Below are positions 1 through 8,419 of a stretch of 64,000 nucleotides of DNA, piece after piece. Both the position numbers and the translations under genes were made by a program. The DNA is from Paenibacillus sp. DMB20 (GTDB taxonomy: Bacteria > Bacillota > Bacilli > Paenibacillales > Paenibacillaceae). The notes beneath the pieces were generated by a model. The model was not told where the DNA came from. It searched no databases and saw only the letters and a list, made by a program, of their open reading frames with translations. Location of the stretch: assembly GCF_000987955.1 (NCBI RefSeq), contig NZ_LAZU01000017.1:62001-126000 (forward strand). Reading direction: 5' to 3'. Position 1 is the stretch's first letter. Each line of letters starts with the position of its first letter.

Positions 1-2
1 GC

Positions 3-110
3 CAATATACCGGCTACATCATCTATCAAGTTGCGGCAACCGTGGTCATGGTGGGCATTGCCCTGATCATTCATAAAAAGAAGAAGCCTAGCTGGAAGAA
101 AAGTGACTAA
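3..110 (+). CDS. C-terminal end of a membrane transporter (probable tyrosine/tyramine antiporter)
   Basis: Only the last 35 codons are inside the window. They encode a hydrophobic helix (YIIYQVAATVVMVGIALII) followed by a lysine-rich tail ending KKKKPSWKKSD, the usual end of an APC-type amino-acid permease. The gene stops 67 bases before the tyrosine decarboxylase gene on the same strand. In lactic acid bacteria the tyrosine decarboxylase gene is accompanied by the tyrosine/tyramine exchanger TyrP, so that identity is likely here, but it rests on context because the diagnostic part lies outside the window. Confidence 0.5.
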   Translation, partial: QYTGYIIYQVAATVVMVGIALIIHKKKKPSWKKSD

Positions 111-177
111 TTTCACATTGTTTTGTTAACAAATCATTCAAATCATACACAATATCGATCTACAGGAGGACTAAAAC

Positions 178-2043
178 ATGAGTTATCAAATTCCAGAAAT
201 CGACCTGAAAGCTTTGTTCCTTGGACATAAAGGGGAGAACGTGGATCTCTTCAAAGAAGTGCTGCTTAAAATGGTGGACGAGCACGTGGGCTGGCGCCAA
301 AATTACCAAACGCAGGACATGCCAGTCATCACTCCTTTCGATAAAAGCAAGCAAAGCTTCCAAGATACATCGAACCACATGCGCAGCGTTTTCAATGAAC
401 TATCCTGCAAGCTGCGTTCGCAATCGATGCCATGGCATACGGCAGGCCGCTTCTGGGGCCACATGAACTCCGAGACGTTGATGCCGGCCATTATCGCATA
501 CTCTGCCGCCATGCTTTGGAACGGCAATAACGTGGCTTATGAATCTTCTCCGGGTACATCGCAAATGGAAGAGGAAGTTGGACATCAGTTGTGCAAAATG
601 ATGAGCTACAAAGCCGGCGAAAGCTGGGGCCATATCTGTGCCGACGGTTCGATCGCGAACTTTGAAGGACTTTGGTACGCCCGCAACATGAAATCCCTGC
701 CGCTTGCAATTAAAGAAGTTGCTCCCGAGTATGTTCAAGGAAAATCCGAATGGGAACTCCTTAACATGTCTACGGAAGAAGTGCTGGACATCATGGACAA
801 GCTTCCGGAAAAATTGGATGAAATTAAAGCAAAATCCGCTCGCGGCGGCTATCATCTTACGAAATTGGGCAAATGGCTCATTCCGCAAACCAAACACTAT
901 TCCTGGTTGAAGGCGGGGGACATCCTCGGTGTAGGTCTGGATGCCGTTGAAGCCGTTGACGTAGACAGCAATTACCACATGGATATCGAAAAGCTGGAAG
1001 CCAGAATCCGCGAGCTTGCTGCTCAGAATATCCCTGTACTCGGGGTAGTGGGTGTAGTCGGAAGTACGGAAGAAGGTCAAATCGACCATATCCACAAAAT
1101 CGTAGCGCTGCGCGAGAAATTGAAAAAAGAGGGCATTTACTTCTACATTCACGTCGATGCCGCTTACGGCGGTTATGCCCGTTCCATCTTCCTGGATGAA
1201 AACGATCAGTTCATTGATTATGGCAAAATTGACGAAGTGTTCGCAAGAAATCATGTGTTCACGGATATGAAGCTGAAGGACCAATGGCTTACCGAAGACG
1301 TATACCATGCCTTCAAAGCCATGAGCCAGGTGGAATCGATCACGATTGACCCGCACAAAATGGGCTACATCCCTTACGCTGCAGGCGCCATCGTCATCAG
1401 AGACATCAGAATGCGCGACGCGATCTCTTATTTTGCAACCTACGTATTCGAGAAAGGCGCGGACATTCCGGCACTGCTCGGCGCTTACATCATGGAAGGT
1501 TCCAAAGCAGGCGCTACCGCAGCTGCCGTGTGGACCGCTCACAAGGTATTGCCGCTGAACGTCACAGGTTACGGCAAGCTGATGGGAGCCAGCATCGAGG
1601 GCGCATTCCGTTTCTACAACTTCTTGAAGGACAAGAAGTTCAACGTGAACGGCAAAACCATTACGGCTTATCCATTGACCAAACCGGATTTCAACATGGT
1701 CGACTATGTCTTCAATGAAGAAGGAAACACGGATCTTGAGGTAATGAACAAGCTGAACCATGACTTCTTCGACTATTCTTCCTATGTGAAGGGCGATCTG
1801 TACGGCAACAAATTCTTTACGTCCCACACCGACTTCGCTATTCCGGACTATGGCAACAGCCCGCTGGAATACGTGCAAAGCCTTGGATTTACCAAAGCAG
1901 AATGGGATCGCGTCGAAAAAGTAACGATCTTGCGCGCTTGTGCCTTGTCCCCGTACGCACATGATCCAGAAGTTTTCGAGTATTATGCAGCCGAGCTTGA
2001 GCAGGCGATCCTCGAAAACCTTACTAGCGCAATGAACGAATAA
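178..2043 (+). CDS. tdcA: Tyrosine decarboxylase (PLP-dependent)
   Basis: A 621-residue group II PLP decarboxylase of the size and sequence type of the Enterococcus/Lactobacillus tyrosine decarboxylases, which convert tyrosine to tyramine and CO2 in the cytoplasm. The PLP-binding lysine lies in [13 protein letters not shown] (about residue 394), and the substrate/cofactor motif [12 protein letters not shown] is present near residue 325. The start is fixed by AGGAGG eight bases upstream. Exchange of tyrosine for tyramine plus proton-consuming decarboxylation gives acid resistance and a proton motive force. The gene is followed by a pyridoxal kinase and an NhaC antiporter on the same strand. 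L-DOPA or phenylalanine could be side substrates. Confidence in family and main substrate is high. Confidence 0.9.
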   Translation: MSYQIPEIDLKALFLGHKGENVDLFKEVLLKMVDEHVGWRQNYQTQDMPVITPFDKSKQSFQDTSNHMRSVFNELSCKLRSQSMPWHTAGRFWGHMNSETLMPAIIAYSAAMLWNGNNVAYESSPGTSQMEEEVGHQLCKMMSYKAGESWGHICADGSIANFEGLWYARNMKSLPLAIKEVAPEYVQGKSEWELLNMSTEEVLDIMDKLPEKLDEIKAKSARGGYHLTKLGKWLIPQTKHYSWLKAGDILGVGLDAVEAVDVDSNYHMDIEKLEARIRELAAQNIPVLGVVGVVGSTEEGQIDHIHKIVALREKLKKEGIYFYIHVDAAYGGYARSIFLDENDQFIDYGKIDEVFARNHVFTDMKLKDQWLTEDVYHAFKAMSQVESITIDPHKMGYIPYAAGAIVIRDIRMRDAISYFATYVFEKGADIPALLGAYIMEGSKAGATAAAVWTAHKVLPLNVTGYGKLMGASIEGAFRFYNFLKDKKFNVNGKTITAYPLTKPDFNMVDYVFNEEGNTDLEVMNKLNHDFFDYSSYVKGDLYGNKFFTSHTDFAIPDYGNSPLEYVQSLGFTKAEWDRVEKVTILRACALSPYAHDPEVFEYYAAELEQAILENLTSAMNE

Positions 2044-2115
2044 CAATCTCATAATACGGAGTGCGTAACAATCTTGTCTGTTGCGCATTCCTATTATTCA
2101 CAAGGAGAACCGAAA

Positions 2116-2949
2116 ATGGCAGACACAACGATTAAAAAGGTTTTAACGGTTGCGGGTTCGGATTCGAGCGGAGGCGCCGGTCTGCAAGCGGACCTCAAGA
2201 CTTTTCAAGAGTACGGAACATTCGGTTTCACTGCAATTACTTCCATTGTCACCATGGATCCCGACCATGGTTGGAATCATGCCGTTTATCCGGTAAATGC
2301 CGAGCAGGTTAGACAGCAGCTGAAAACGGTTCTTTCCGGCAGTCCCCTGGATGCCATGAAGACCGGTATGCTGGGATCCATTGAAATCATAGAAATTTTG
2401 ACCGAAACCATCGATCAATACCATCTTCAAAATGTTGTTATCGATCCGGTGATGGTGTGCAAAGGGGAAAGCGAAGTCCTTCAGCCTGAAAATGGAATAG
2501 CCATTCGCGAGCTTCTTTTGCCCCGGTCAACCATAGTAACGCCCAATTTATTCGAGGCAGGGCAATTGGCAGGAATGCGAAACATCAGTACTGTTCAGGA
2601 AATGAAAGAAGCCGCCCGGATCATCTATGAGCTTGGCGTAAAACACGTGGTCATCAAAGGCGGGAAGTCCGTTGAAGGTGATCGGGCCGTCGATCTCTTA
2701 TTCGATGGTTTGGAGTTTACCCTCTTCGAAGAAGCCAAACTGGAGACGAGTCATAACCATGGAGCCGGTTGTACATTTGCCGCTGCGATCGCTGCCGGAC
2801 TTGCCAAAGGATTGACTGTTAGAGACGCCGTTGCAAAAGCGAAGATGTTTACGACTGAGGGGATTAAGAATGGCTTTGCCTTCAATCCTTTTGTGGGTCC
2901 CGTATGGCACGGCGCCTACAATAAAGCTGAACAACGCATGAACTCGTAA
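2116..2949 (+). CDS. pdxK: Pyridoxal/pyridoxine kinase (PdxK, ThiD-like ribokinase family)
   Basis: A 277-residue ribokinase-fold kinase. It carries GSDSSGGAGLQADLKTF at the N-terminus, DPVMVCKGESEVL in the middle, and the anion-hole motif HNHGAGCTFAAAIAAGL near the C-terminus. The VMVCKGE segment matches the Bacillus PdxK subgroup rather than HMP-P kinase ThiD. It phosphorylates pyridoxal or pyridoxine to PLP or PNP. The ATG at 2116 is preferred over an upstream TTG because AAGGAG sits at 2102-2107. It lies 72 bases after the decarboxylase and on the same strand, so it probably supplies that enzyme's cofactor. An HMP kinase role cannot be excluded by eye. Confidence 0.85.
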   Translation: MADTTIKKVLTVAGSDSSGGAGLQADLKTFQEYGTFGFTAITSIVTMDPDHGWNHAVYPVNAEQVRQQLKTVLSGSPLDAMKTGMLGSIEIIEILTETIDQYHLQNVVIDPVMVCKGESEVLQPENGIAIRELLLPRSTIVTPNLFEAGQLAGMRNISTVQEMKEAARIIYELGVKHVVIKGGKSVEGDRAVDLLFDGLEFTLFEEAKLETSHNHGAGCTFAAAIAAGLAKGLTVRDAVAKAKMFTTEGIKNGFAFNPFVGPVWHGAYNKAEQRMNS

Positions 2950-3021
2950 CAGCCATGTATTAACTTCTCTCTATTTTATATAGGAATGACGCTATGTCAT
3001 TGCAGATAAGGAGTTCAGCTT

Positions 3022-4395
3022 ATGAAAAAAGAAGAGGTATCGCTTAAAGAAAGTTTGTTTCTTCTAGTGGTGTTGCTGGCGATTATTGGGGTGTGCATCA
3101 TTGTTTTGGGCATGGACCCTCAAATCCCCATTCTCATTTCCCTTGGCGTTATCATCATCTTTGCCAAAATCAAGGGATTTTCCTGGGATCGTATTCACAA
3201 AGGCCTTCAAAACGGCATTACCCCCGGATTAATACCGATCTTGATTTTTATGCTTATCGGAGCCCTGGTCAGCGTATGGATCGCTGCAGGAACCATTCCG
3301 ACGATCATGGTCTATGGATTCGGCATATTGTCCGCAAAATTCTTTTTGCCTTCCGTATTTATCATTTGCGCTCTCGTTGGGGTCACGGTAGGCAGTTCCT
3401 TCACAACGATATCTACGGTAGGCATTGCTTTTTTCGGCATGGGACAGATCATGGGATACGATCCGGCGATTACCACGGGCGCCATCATCTCCGGTGCATT
3501 TTTGGGCAACAATATTTCTCCGTTGTCGGATACGACCAATTTGGCTTCAGCCATTGCCGAGGTTGATTTATTTGCACACATTCGCTACATTTTGCGAGTC
3601 GTGATTCCAGCCGCTTTCATTTCGCTTTTGTTCTTTATTGTAGCGGGGCGTTCCAACGTCTTGTCGACAGGAGAAGAGATCCAAGAGCTGGTGAATACAT
3701 TGAATTCTTCTTTCGTCATCTCTGTCGTGACGCTCATTCCGGTACTCATTCTTTTCCTGTGTGCGTGGCGAAAAGTTCCCGCTATACCAACCTTATTGTT
3801 ATGTATTGCTTGTACGATCATCGTTCTTTTTATCTATCATCCTCAAACCAGCTTCCTCGATATATCCAAGCTGATGCAAGACGGGTACGTGTCCGGCACC
3901 GGCGTGGAAAGCGTGGACAAGCTGCTCTCTCGCGGCGGCATCCAAAGCATGATGTGGTCCGTATCTCTGATTCTGCTTGCACTGGCGCTGGGCGGACTGC
4001 TCGTGGAATTGAAAATTATCAGCACGTTAATATCTCGAATTTCCGATTTTGTCAGCACCAAGGGTAAACTCATATTGATGACAGCCGTTAGTTCCATGGG
4101 GATTAATCTTCTTCTCGGGGAACAATATTTGTCCATTATTTTACCGGGAGAAGCGTTTAAGCCTCAATTTGATTCGATTCATCTTCCTCGCAAAGAAATG
4201 TCGAGGATCGTCGCCAATGCGGGTGCGGCCTTTAACGCCCTTATTCCTTGGGGTGTCAGCGGCGTATTTATTACCGGAACTTTAGGGGTTTCGACGCTCG
4301 AATACTTTCCGTTTGCCATCTTTTGCATTGCTGCTCCGGCCCTTAACATCATTTACGGATTCATGAGGTCGAACAAGGCGTCCCAAGTTAGCTGA
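3022..4395 (+). CDS. nhaC: Na+/H+ antiporter, NhaC family
   Basis: A 457-residue polytopic membrane protein with about 11-12 hydrophobic segments and NhaC-type motifs, including GAIISGAFLGNNISPLSDTT near residue 155 and VANAGAAFNALIPWGVSG near the C-terminus. It exchanges sodium for protons across the cytoplasmic membrane. Start supported by AAGGAG about nine bases upstream. In several lactic acid bacteria an nhaC gene closes the tyrosine decarboxylase cluster, and the same order (permease end, tdcA, then nhaC) is seen here with pdxK inserted. Transport of amines or amino acids rather than sodium remains possible, because some NhaC homologues carry organic substrates. Confidence 0.85.
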   Translation: MKKEEVSLKESLFLLVVLLAIIGVCIIVLGMDPQIPILISLGVIIIFAKIKGFSWDRIHKGLQNGITPGLIPILIFMLIGALVSVWIAAGTIPTIMVYGFGILSAKFFLPSVFIICALVGVTVGSSFTTISTVGIAFFGMGQIMGYDPAITTGAIISGAFLGNNISPLSDTTNLASAIAEVDLFAHIRYILRVVIPAAFISLLFFIVAGRSNVLSTGEEIQELVNTLNSSFVISVVTLIPVLILFLCAWRKVPAIPTLLLCIACTIIVLFIYHPQTSFLDISKLMQDGYVSGTGVESVDKLLSRGGIQSMMWSVSLILLALALGGLLVELKIISTLISRISDFVSTKGKLILMTAVSSMGINLLLGEQYLSIILPGEAFKPQFDSIHLPRKEMSRIVANAGAAFNALIPWGVSGVFITGTLGVSTLEYFPFAIFCIAAPALNIIYGFMRSNKASQVS

Positions 4396-4512
4396 ACATT
4401 CACGTCCGGCGCAGAAAAGTCGTTAACTCCAGCTGCCTTTTTGGGCCGGACAAATGTAGTGTTTTCAATCAGGAATGAATGACTGGTAAAGAAAAATGTT
4501 ATACTACACTAA

Positions 4513-4543
4513 GTCACTATATTGTGTCACTATACTATGTCAC
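4513..4543. promoter_or_regulatory. Three phased GTCAC direct repeats (candidate operator)
   Basis: GTCAC occurs at 4513, 4526 and 4539, exactly 13 bases apart, and the first two are followed by TATA(T/C). The array sits 65-95 bases upstream of the YerC-like regulator gene and 118 bases after nhaC. Regular spacing suggests side-by-side binding of a repressor, perhaps the downstream TrpR-like protein itself. The repeats are seen directly; their function is inferred. Confidence 0.45.
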
Positions 4544-4607
4544 AGCGAGCTAGGAATAATGCATTTATAATCCACACAGACGCAGCACCATTGGAGGAGG
4601 CTATCAT

Positions 4608-4922
4608 ATGCTGATTAAGGAATTGGAAGGAAAAGCGCTGGATGAGTTTTTTCAGGGGATTTTAACATTGGAAACACTTGAGGAATGTTATGCTTTTTTT
4701 GACGATCTGTGCACGGTTAACGAAATCAAAACGTTGATGCAGCGTTTTCAAGTAGCAAAAATGTTATATAACCACAAAACATATTGCGAAATCGAGGAGG
4801 AAGCCAACGCCAGTTCGGCTACCATCTCGCGCGTGAAACGCTCGTTAAATCATGGGAATAATAGCTATGATGTCATTTTTAAACGTATGAAAGAACAAGC
4901 GGCCGATCCCAAGCCCGATTAA
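4608..4922 (+). CDS. TrpR/YerC-YecD family DNA-binding protein
   Basis: A 104-residue all-helical protein of the YerC/YecD family, related to the Trp repressor. The helix-turn-helix is seen in the second half (YCEIEEEANASSATISRVKR). YerC family members are small cytosolic regulators; in Bacillus the classical yerC gene sits near pcrA, which is not the case here. Start ATG follows GGAGGAGG by about nine bases. It lies directly after the tyrosine decarboxylase cluster, on the same strand, and behind three GTCAC repeats. A role as a local, aromatic-amino-acid-responsive regulator is plausible but unproven. Confidence 0.7.
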   Translation: MLIKELEGKALDEFFQGILTLETLEECYAFFDDLCTVNEIKTLMQRFQVAKMLYNHKTYCEIEEEANASSATISRVKRSLNHGNNSYDVIFKRMKEQAADPKPD

Positions 4923-5072
4923 AATTTATATACCAGACAGATAAGCTACGATCTATTTCAATGCGAATGCACTCCTCTTTCGAGCAACCCAAATCTCGGA
5001 TTTTGTTGGGTTACTGGAATGGGCAAGTGCATTTTTTTGTCACCTGTATCCAACCAAATTATAGAAATGAAA

Positions 5073-5900
5073 TCAAAATGTTGATCTCATGTATTCTCCC
5101 CTTCGCAGCTCGGAAGGCGTCCGTCCCTTCAAAGACTTATACACCCGGTTGAAGGTCCGGATGCTCGTAAATCCGCACTCCAACGCAATATCGGTAATGC
5201 TGGCTTCGGTAGATTCCAGTTTGATTTCCGCAAGCGAGATTCTGACGGTATTCAGGTAGGTTTTGAAGCTGATTCCGAGCGTGGACTTGAACGTCCGGCT
5301 GAAGTGATGAGGGTCCATGCCGAAATGCCGGGAGATCGATTCCAGGGTCATTTCCGTGCAGTAGTTCTCCTCTATATATGAAAGGATTTTTTGCATCCGG
5401 GCCAGCTGCTCGTGCGGCGGTTTGGTTTTCGGATGTGTCGGAAGGTCGCTTTGCAGAGTGCCGCACAGCTGAAGGATCAATCCTTTGACAACCATGGCCG
5501 AGCCGGGTTTGGATGCCTTTCTTTCCTCCAGAATTGACGTCATCAGGCCGCGCAAACGCTTTGTTTTTGAACTGTCCGTCAGGTAAGGGGAAGCGAACTG
5601 GAATTCGCCGGGCCATAGGCGCGCGGACCCGAGCAGTTCCGGCTTGAAAATAAGCAGGATTCCCTTCGAATCCTCTCCGCCATGCTCGAAGTAATGGATA
5701 TCGTTGCTTCCGCACACGACAAAACCCCCTTCAGAAACCCGGCGTTTCTCCTCGTTTACGCCAACGATCAGGGATCCGGACTCCACATAAATCAGCTCGA
5801 CCTCCGGATGGCAGTGGGCATGGAAGGTTAAATTGCAAATCGTGGATATCGTCATCGGCAAATCGCTGTCAAACTGCCAATTCTGATAAAAAAACCTCAT
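5073..5900 (-). CDS. AraC-family transcriptional regulator with cupin sensor domain
   Basis: 275 residues. The N-terminal half is a cupin (HAHCHPEVELIYVESGSLIV, then HYFEHGGED), the usual effector-sensing part. The C-terminal 100 residues form the double helix-turn-helix of AraC/XylS proteins (MTLESISRHFGMDPHHFSRTFKS and ITDIALECGFTSIRTFNRVYK). Such proteins usually control nearby sugar genes. Its closest candidate targets are the Gfo/Idh/MocA-ThuA genes further along the minus strand, but no operator is recognisable. It is convergent with the YerC-like gene. The family is certain and the ligand unknown. Confidence 0.85.
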   Translation of the reverse strand: MRFFYQNWQFDSDLPMTISTICNLTFHAHCHPEVELIYVESGSLIVGVNEEKRRVSEGGFVVCGSNDIHYFEHGGEDSKGILLIFKPELLGSARLWPGEFQFASPYLTDSSKTKRLRGLMTSILEERKASKPGSAMVVKGLILQLCGTLQSDLPTHPKTKPPHEQLARMQKILSYIEENYCTEMTLESISRHFGMDPHHFSRTFKSTLGISFKTYLNTVRISLAEIKLESTEASITDIALECGFTSIRTFNRVYKSLKGRTPSELRRGEYMRSTF

Positions 5901-6015
5901 GCCCGCATCCCCTCCGATTTTTAGTGTTTATGCATCATGTTTTAGGTTTCAAAAACGACCTCTTTCCGGCAATTTCATGCTAGATAGGATGAATCCGTTT
6001 GTCCAGCGAACGGTT

Positions 6016-6936
6016 TCATGACAGCAATGCCTTTAACTTATCCTTAATGAAGTCATAACTCGGTTTGGCTTCCTGTTTGGCATAAAAGCGAAGCGCGTCG
6101 ATGGCCTTCATCAGCATGTAACATCGCAGGCGTTCGTCAAAATGAGGAATCTCGATTTCTTTCTCGTCGCACAGATTCTGCAGGGTTTTGGGGAACCCCA
6201 GTAACGGATTCCAGAAATGCAGGCCAACGACATCGAACATAAAATCACCGTACATGGCGATTTCCCAGTCCACGATTCCCGTAACCTTAATCCCATCGGA
6301 CAGCATGTTGCCCAAATGAAAATCGCCGTGCACGAGGAACGGCCGGTCCGGAACATACGGCAGAAGCTCCATCATCGCCGAATATCCCTCTTCAAACAGC
6401 GACTTTTCCAGAAAGCTTTCGCTATACAGCCGGGTCCAGTCTTGATAGAAGCCGTCCGAATCTTCCTTGAAAAAAGCCTCTATCGTTTCAACCCATGAGG
6501 CGTCCTTGGCTGTACCCTCAGGCGAAATCCAGCCATATCCGGTCGACCGGTCGATATCAAGCCGGCCCATCAGCACAAGGTTCATGGCGACGTCCTTCAA
6601 TATGGCTGTCTGCTGCGATGGCGGAAAGGCGCTTACGGGCTTTCCGACTGCTTTATCGCTGATCGAATAGAAAATACCGTCCATTTCTCCGACCTTCGAA
6701 ACTTTTGGAATAGGCAGGCGGGAGCCGTACTTACGGTACATGTAGCTCGCTTTCTCAAGCGAATCCTTCGTTCCTTTAAAATGAGCCACATAGGGCCGGC
6801 CATTCCATTCAAAGCTGAATACCCGGCTGAGCTCCCCCATTTCGATAGGGGACAGGGCTGTGACGGGACTGCCGAGGATATTCGCCAATTTTTCGGCTGC
6901 CTCATGAACGTCCATGTTTAACTTAAATGATTTCAT
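6016..6936 (-). CDS. APH-family phosphotransferase, hygromycin-B-kinase-like
   Basis: 306 residues with the protein-kinase-like fold of aminoglycoside phosphotransferases. The catalytic loop is FLVHGDFHLGN near residue 225 and the metal-binding motif IVDWEIAMYGD follows about 15 residues later. The segment around TGYGWISPEG and the DWEIAMYGDFMFDV-FW pattern resemble hygromycin B 4-O-kinase and related APH(4)-type enzymes more than the APH(3') type. The ATG at 6936 is chosen because GGAGATGGTC precedes it; an upstream in-frame TTG lies inside a terminator. It should phosphorylate a small hydroxylated molecule with ATP, possibly an antibiotic, but sugar or amino-acid kinases share the fold. Its leader looks like an attenuator (see the entries at 6985-7301). 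Confidence 0.75.
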   Translation of the reverse strand: MKSFKLNMDVHEAAEKLANILGSPVTALSPIEMGELSRVFSFEWNGRPYVAHFKGTKDSLEKASYMYRKYGSRLPIPKVSKVGEMDGIFYSISDKAVGKPVSAFPPSQQTAILKDVAMNLVLMGRLDIDRSTGYGWISPEGTAKDASWVETIEAFFKEDSDGFYQDWTRLYSESFLEKSLFEEGYSAMMELLPYVPDRPFLVHGDFHLGNMLSDGIKVTGIVDWEIAMYGDFMFDVVGLHFWNPLLGFPKTLQNLCDEKEIEIPHFDERLRCYMLMKAIDALRFYAKQEAKPSYDFIKDKLKALLS

Positions 6937-6984
6937 ATGACCATCTCCATTCAAAAAAAGTGGATGAACCCGGTCAAAAGAACG

Positions 6985-7026
6985 CAAAAAATCCGCAATG
7001 AACCTTCAGGATTCATCACGGATTCG
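6985..7026 (-). terminator. Intrinsic terminator hairpin in the leader of the phosphotransferase gene
   Basis: On the minus strand AATCCG...GATGAA pairs with TTCATT..CGGATT and is followed directly by TTTTTT. It ends about 50 bases before the phosphotransferase ATG and lies downstream of a promoter and short leader ORF, the layout of a transcription attenuator. It could instead simply end the upstream Gfo/ThuA transcript, whose last stop codon is 310 bases away. Confidence 0.6.
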
Positions 7027-7113
7027 TGCCGTTACAAGCCGAGTTGGCCAAATGACTCCGCCTTCGCCCAGCAATGTTCCAATCGCGTTATGATGATCGA
7101 GTTCCCTTAGGGA

Positions 7114-7182
7114 TCATGCTTGAAACCGCCCATGACAAAAACAACTCCGAAAGATCAGGCGTTTTCCACATTTCAAGCATGA
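7114..7182 (-). other. Leader stem with perfect 12-bp inverted repeat
   Basis: TCATGCTTGAAA at 7114-7125 is repeated inverted as TTTCAAGCATGA at 7171-7182, enclosing 45 bases. In the transcript of the minus strand this would be a stable stem between the leader ORF and the terminator. Confidence 0.5.
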
Positions 7183-7185
7183 AAC

Positions 7186-7212
7186 GTTATTCAATTCGTT
7201 TTATTGAATAAC
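7186..7212 (-). other. 10-bp hairpin overlapping the end of the leader ORF
   Basis: GTTATTCAAT and ATTGAATAAC form a perfect stem around a 7-base loop. The upstream arm in the minus-strand transcript encodes the last codons (Val-Ile-Gln) of the 12-codon leader ORF, so a translating ribosome would occlude it. No T-tract follows, so it is not itself a terminator. Confidence 0.5.
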
Positions 7213-7239
7213 AGTCAAGAACACGGTCATCATCATCAT
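7201..7239 (-). CDS. Candidate leader peptide MMMMTVFLTVIQ
   Basis: A 12-codon ORF with four consecutive ATG codons. An excellent Shine-Dalgarno GGAGGTG (7254-7248 on the minus strand) lies 8 bases before the first ATG, and a TTGAAC/TACAAT promoter with 17-bp spacing is just upstream. The stop codon falls next to the loop of the 7186-7212 hairpin. The size, position and overlap with a hairpin match translated attenuator peptides that control ribosome-targeting-antibiotic resistance genes. The reading frame and signals are seen directly; regulatory function is inferred. Confidence 0.5.
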   Translation of the reverse strand: MMMMTVFLTVIQ

Positions 7240-7272
7240 GATTGGAACACCTCCGATGGTATGATTAGGATT

Positions 7273-7301
7273 ATTGTATGGCAAGATCCCGCGAAGTTCA
7301 A
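7273..7301 (-). promoter_or_regulatory. Promoter for the phosphotransferase leader
   Basis: Minus strand: TTGAAC (7301-7296), 17-bp spacer, TACAAT (7278-7273). Transcription should begin near 7266, giving a leader of about 330 bases before the phosphotransferase ATG. Confidence 0.5.
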
Positions 7302-7335
7302 CCTCAGAATGGATTTATTTCACTTACATTCGCGA

Positions 7336-8400
7336 CTAAAACGAATCGCAAGTGCTTTTCATCTCGTAATAGCATCCGGAATCGGAGGAGAGTTGAAAGG
7401 CCCACATCGCCTCCAGCACATGGTAAGCCAGCTCGCCGTTCGCCTTATGCTTCCCATGGTTCAGCAGGGCATCAGCCATATCGACCGGTCCGAGACCGCG
7501 GCTGTTGGCGGCATAACCTTCCATGAGGGGAGCCTCGCTCCACTCCAAATCTCCCGTTCGCCGGTACTTCACCGGCCCGCCGAACGTATTCGGATCGGGA
7601 ACCAGCATGCTGCCTTCGGTCCCGTGAATCTCGATATGGGGAAGGGTGCTGCCGCCGAAAATATCAAAGCTGGTGACCATGGCAGCGACCGCGCCGCTTT
7701 CAAAAGCCAAGGTTCCGACAACATGCGTCGGTATGGCCACCGGGATGCGGCTTCCGTACTTTTTATCGCTTGTTACCGTTCTCTCCCGCAGCGCCTTGCT
7801 GGTCATCCCTGCAACGCTTCGGATCGGGCCAAGCAGCTGTACAAGCGCAGTCAAGTAGTATGGGCCCATATCGAACATCGGGCCGCCTCCTTCGCCATAA
7901 TAAAACTCCGGATCGGGATGCCAGTGCTCATGCCCAGGGCTCATCATGAAGGCTACCGCGGATACCGGACGGCCGATGGAGCCCTTCTGGATCAACTGCA
8001 GCGCGGTTTGGAGGCCCGCTCCTAAAAAAGTGTCGGGCGCGCTTCCGACCAGAAGCCCTTTTTGCCGGGCCGTATCCAGTACCCTGCGCCCTTGCTCAAG
8101 CGTTAAGGCAAGCGGCTTTTCCGCGTAGACATGCTTTCCGGCTTCCAGTGCCTGAAGGCTTACTTTCGCATGGACAGCCGGGATCGTTAAGTTGATGATG
8201 AGTTCGATCTCCGGACGGGCCAGCAGCTCCTCCGGAGAGCAGGCGAGAGGGATGTCATGCTTTTCGGCCTGAATCTGTGCCTTCCGGACATCAATGTCCG
8301 CACAGGCCACGATGTCGAGGGATGGGAATTTCGCTATATTTTCCATATAAATGCCGCTGATATTGCCGCAGCCGATAATGCCGGCTTTGATCGTTTTCAT
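7336..8400 (-). CDS. Gfo/Idh/MocA family oxidoreductase
   Basis: 354 residues. The N-terminal Rossmann fold has the NAD(P)-binding motif GIIGCGNISGIYMENI, the family signature AEKPLALT is near residue 100, and the C-terminal alpha/beta dehydrogenase domain follows, with GPMFDMGPYYL in its core. Members oxidise or isomerise sugars, inositols or sugar acids in the cytoplasm; the substrate is not predictable here. The ATG at 8400 follows AAAGGAGAGG, whereas an upstream in-frame start lacks one. It lies 19 bases after the ThuA gene on the same strand and is clearly cotranscribed with it. Confidence 0.88.
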   Translation of the reverse strand: MKTIKAGIIGCGNISGIYMENIAKFPSLDIVACADIDVRKAQIQAEKHDIPLACSPEELLARPEIELIINLTIPAVHAKVSLQALEAGKHVYAEKPLALTLEQGRRVLDTARQKGLLVGSAPDTFLGAGLQTALQLIQKGSIGRPVSAVAFMMSPGHEHWHPDPEFYYGEGGGPMFDMGPYYLTALVQLLGPIRSVAGMTSKALRERTVTSDKKYGSRIPVAIPTHVVGTLAFESGAVAAMVTSFDIFGGSTLPHIEIHGTEGSMLVPDPNTFGGPVKYRRTGDLEWSEAPLMEGYAANSRGLGPVDMADALLNHGKHKANGELAYHVLEAMWAFQLSSDSGCYYEMKSTCDSF

Positions 8401-8419
8401 GGAAATCCTCTCCTTTAGG

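Noticed and set aside
400..2088. Long open frame antisense to the tyrosine decarboxylase gene (562 codons)
   Set aside because: It is the complement of a strongly conserved gene, has no ribosome site, and its translation resembles nothing; high coding bias opposite a real gene explains it.
4403..4450. GTCCGGC / GCCGGAC inverted repeat after nhaC as a terminator
   Set aside because: Loop of about 35 bases and no T-tract after the second arm.
7186..7212. Hairpin as the terminator of the Gfo/ThuA transcript
   Set aside because: No T-tract on the minus strand; the only convincing terminator in the region is at 6985-7026.
7204..8025. Plus-strand ORF starting with a histidine run opposite the Gfo/Idh/MocA gene
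   Set aside because: The histidines are the complement of the four ATG codons of the leader ORF; the rest is antisense to the oxidoreductase.
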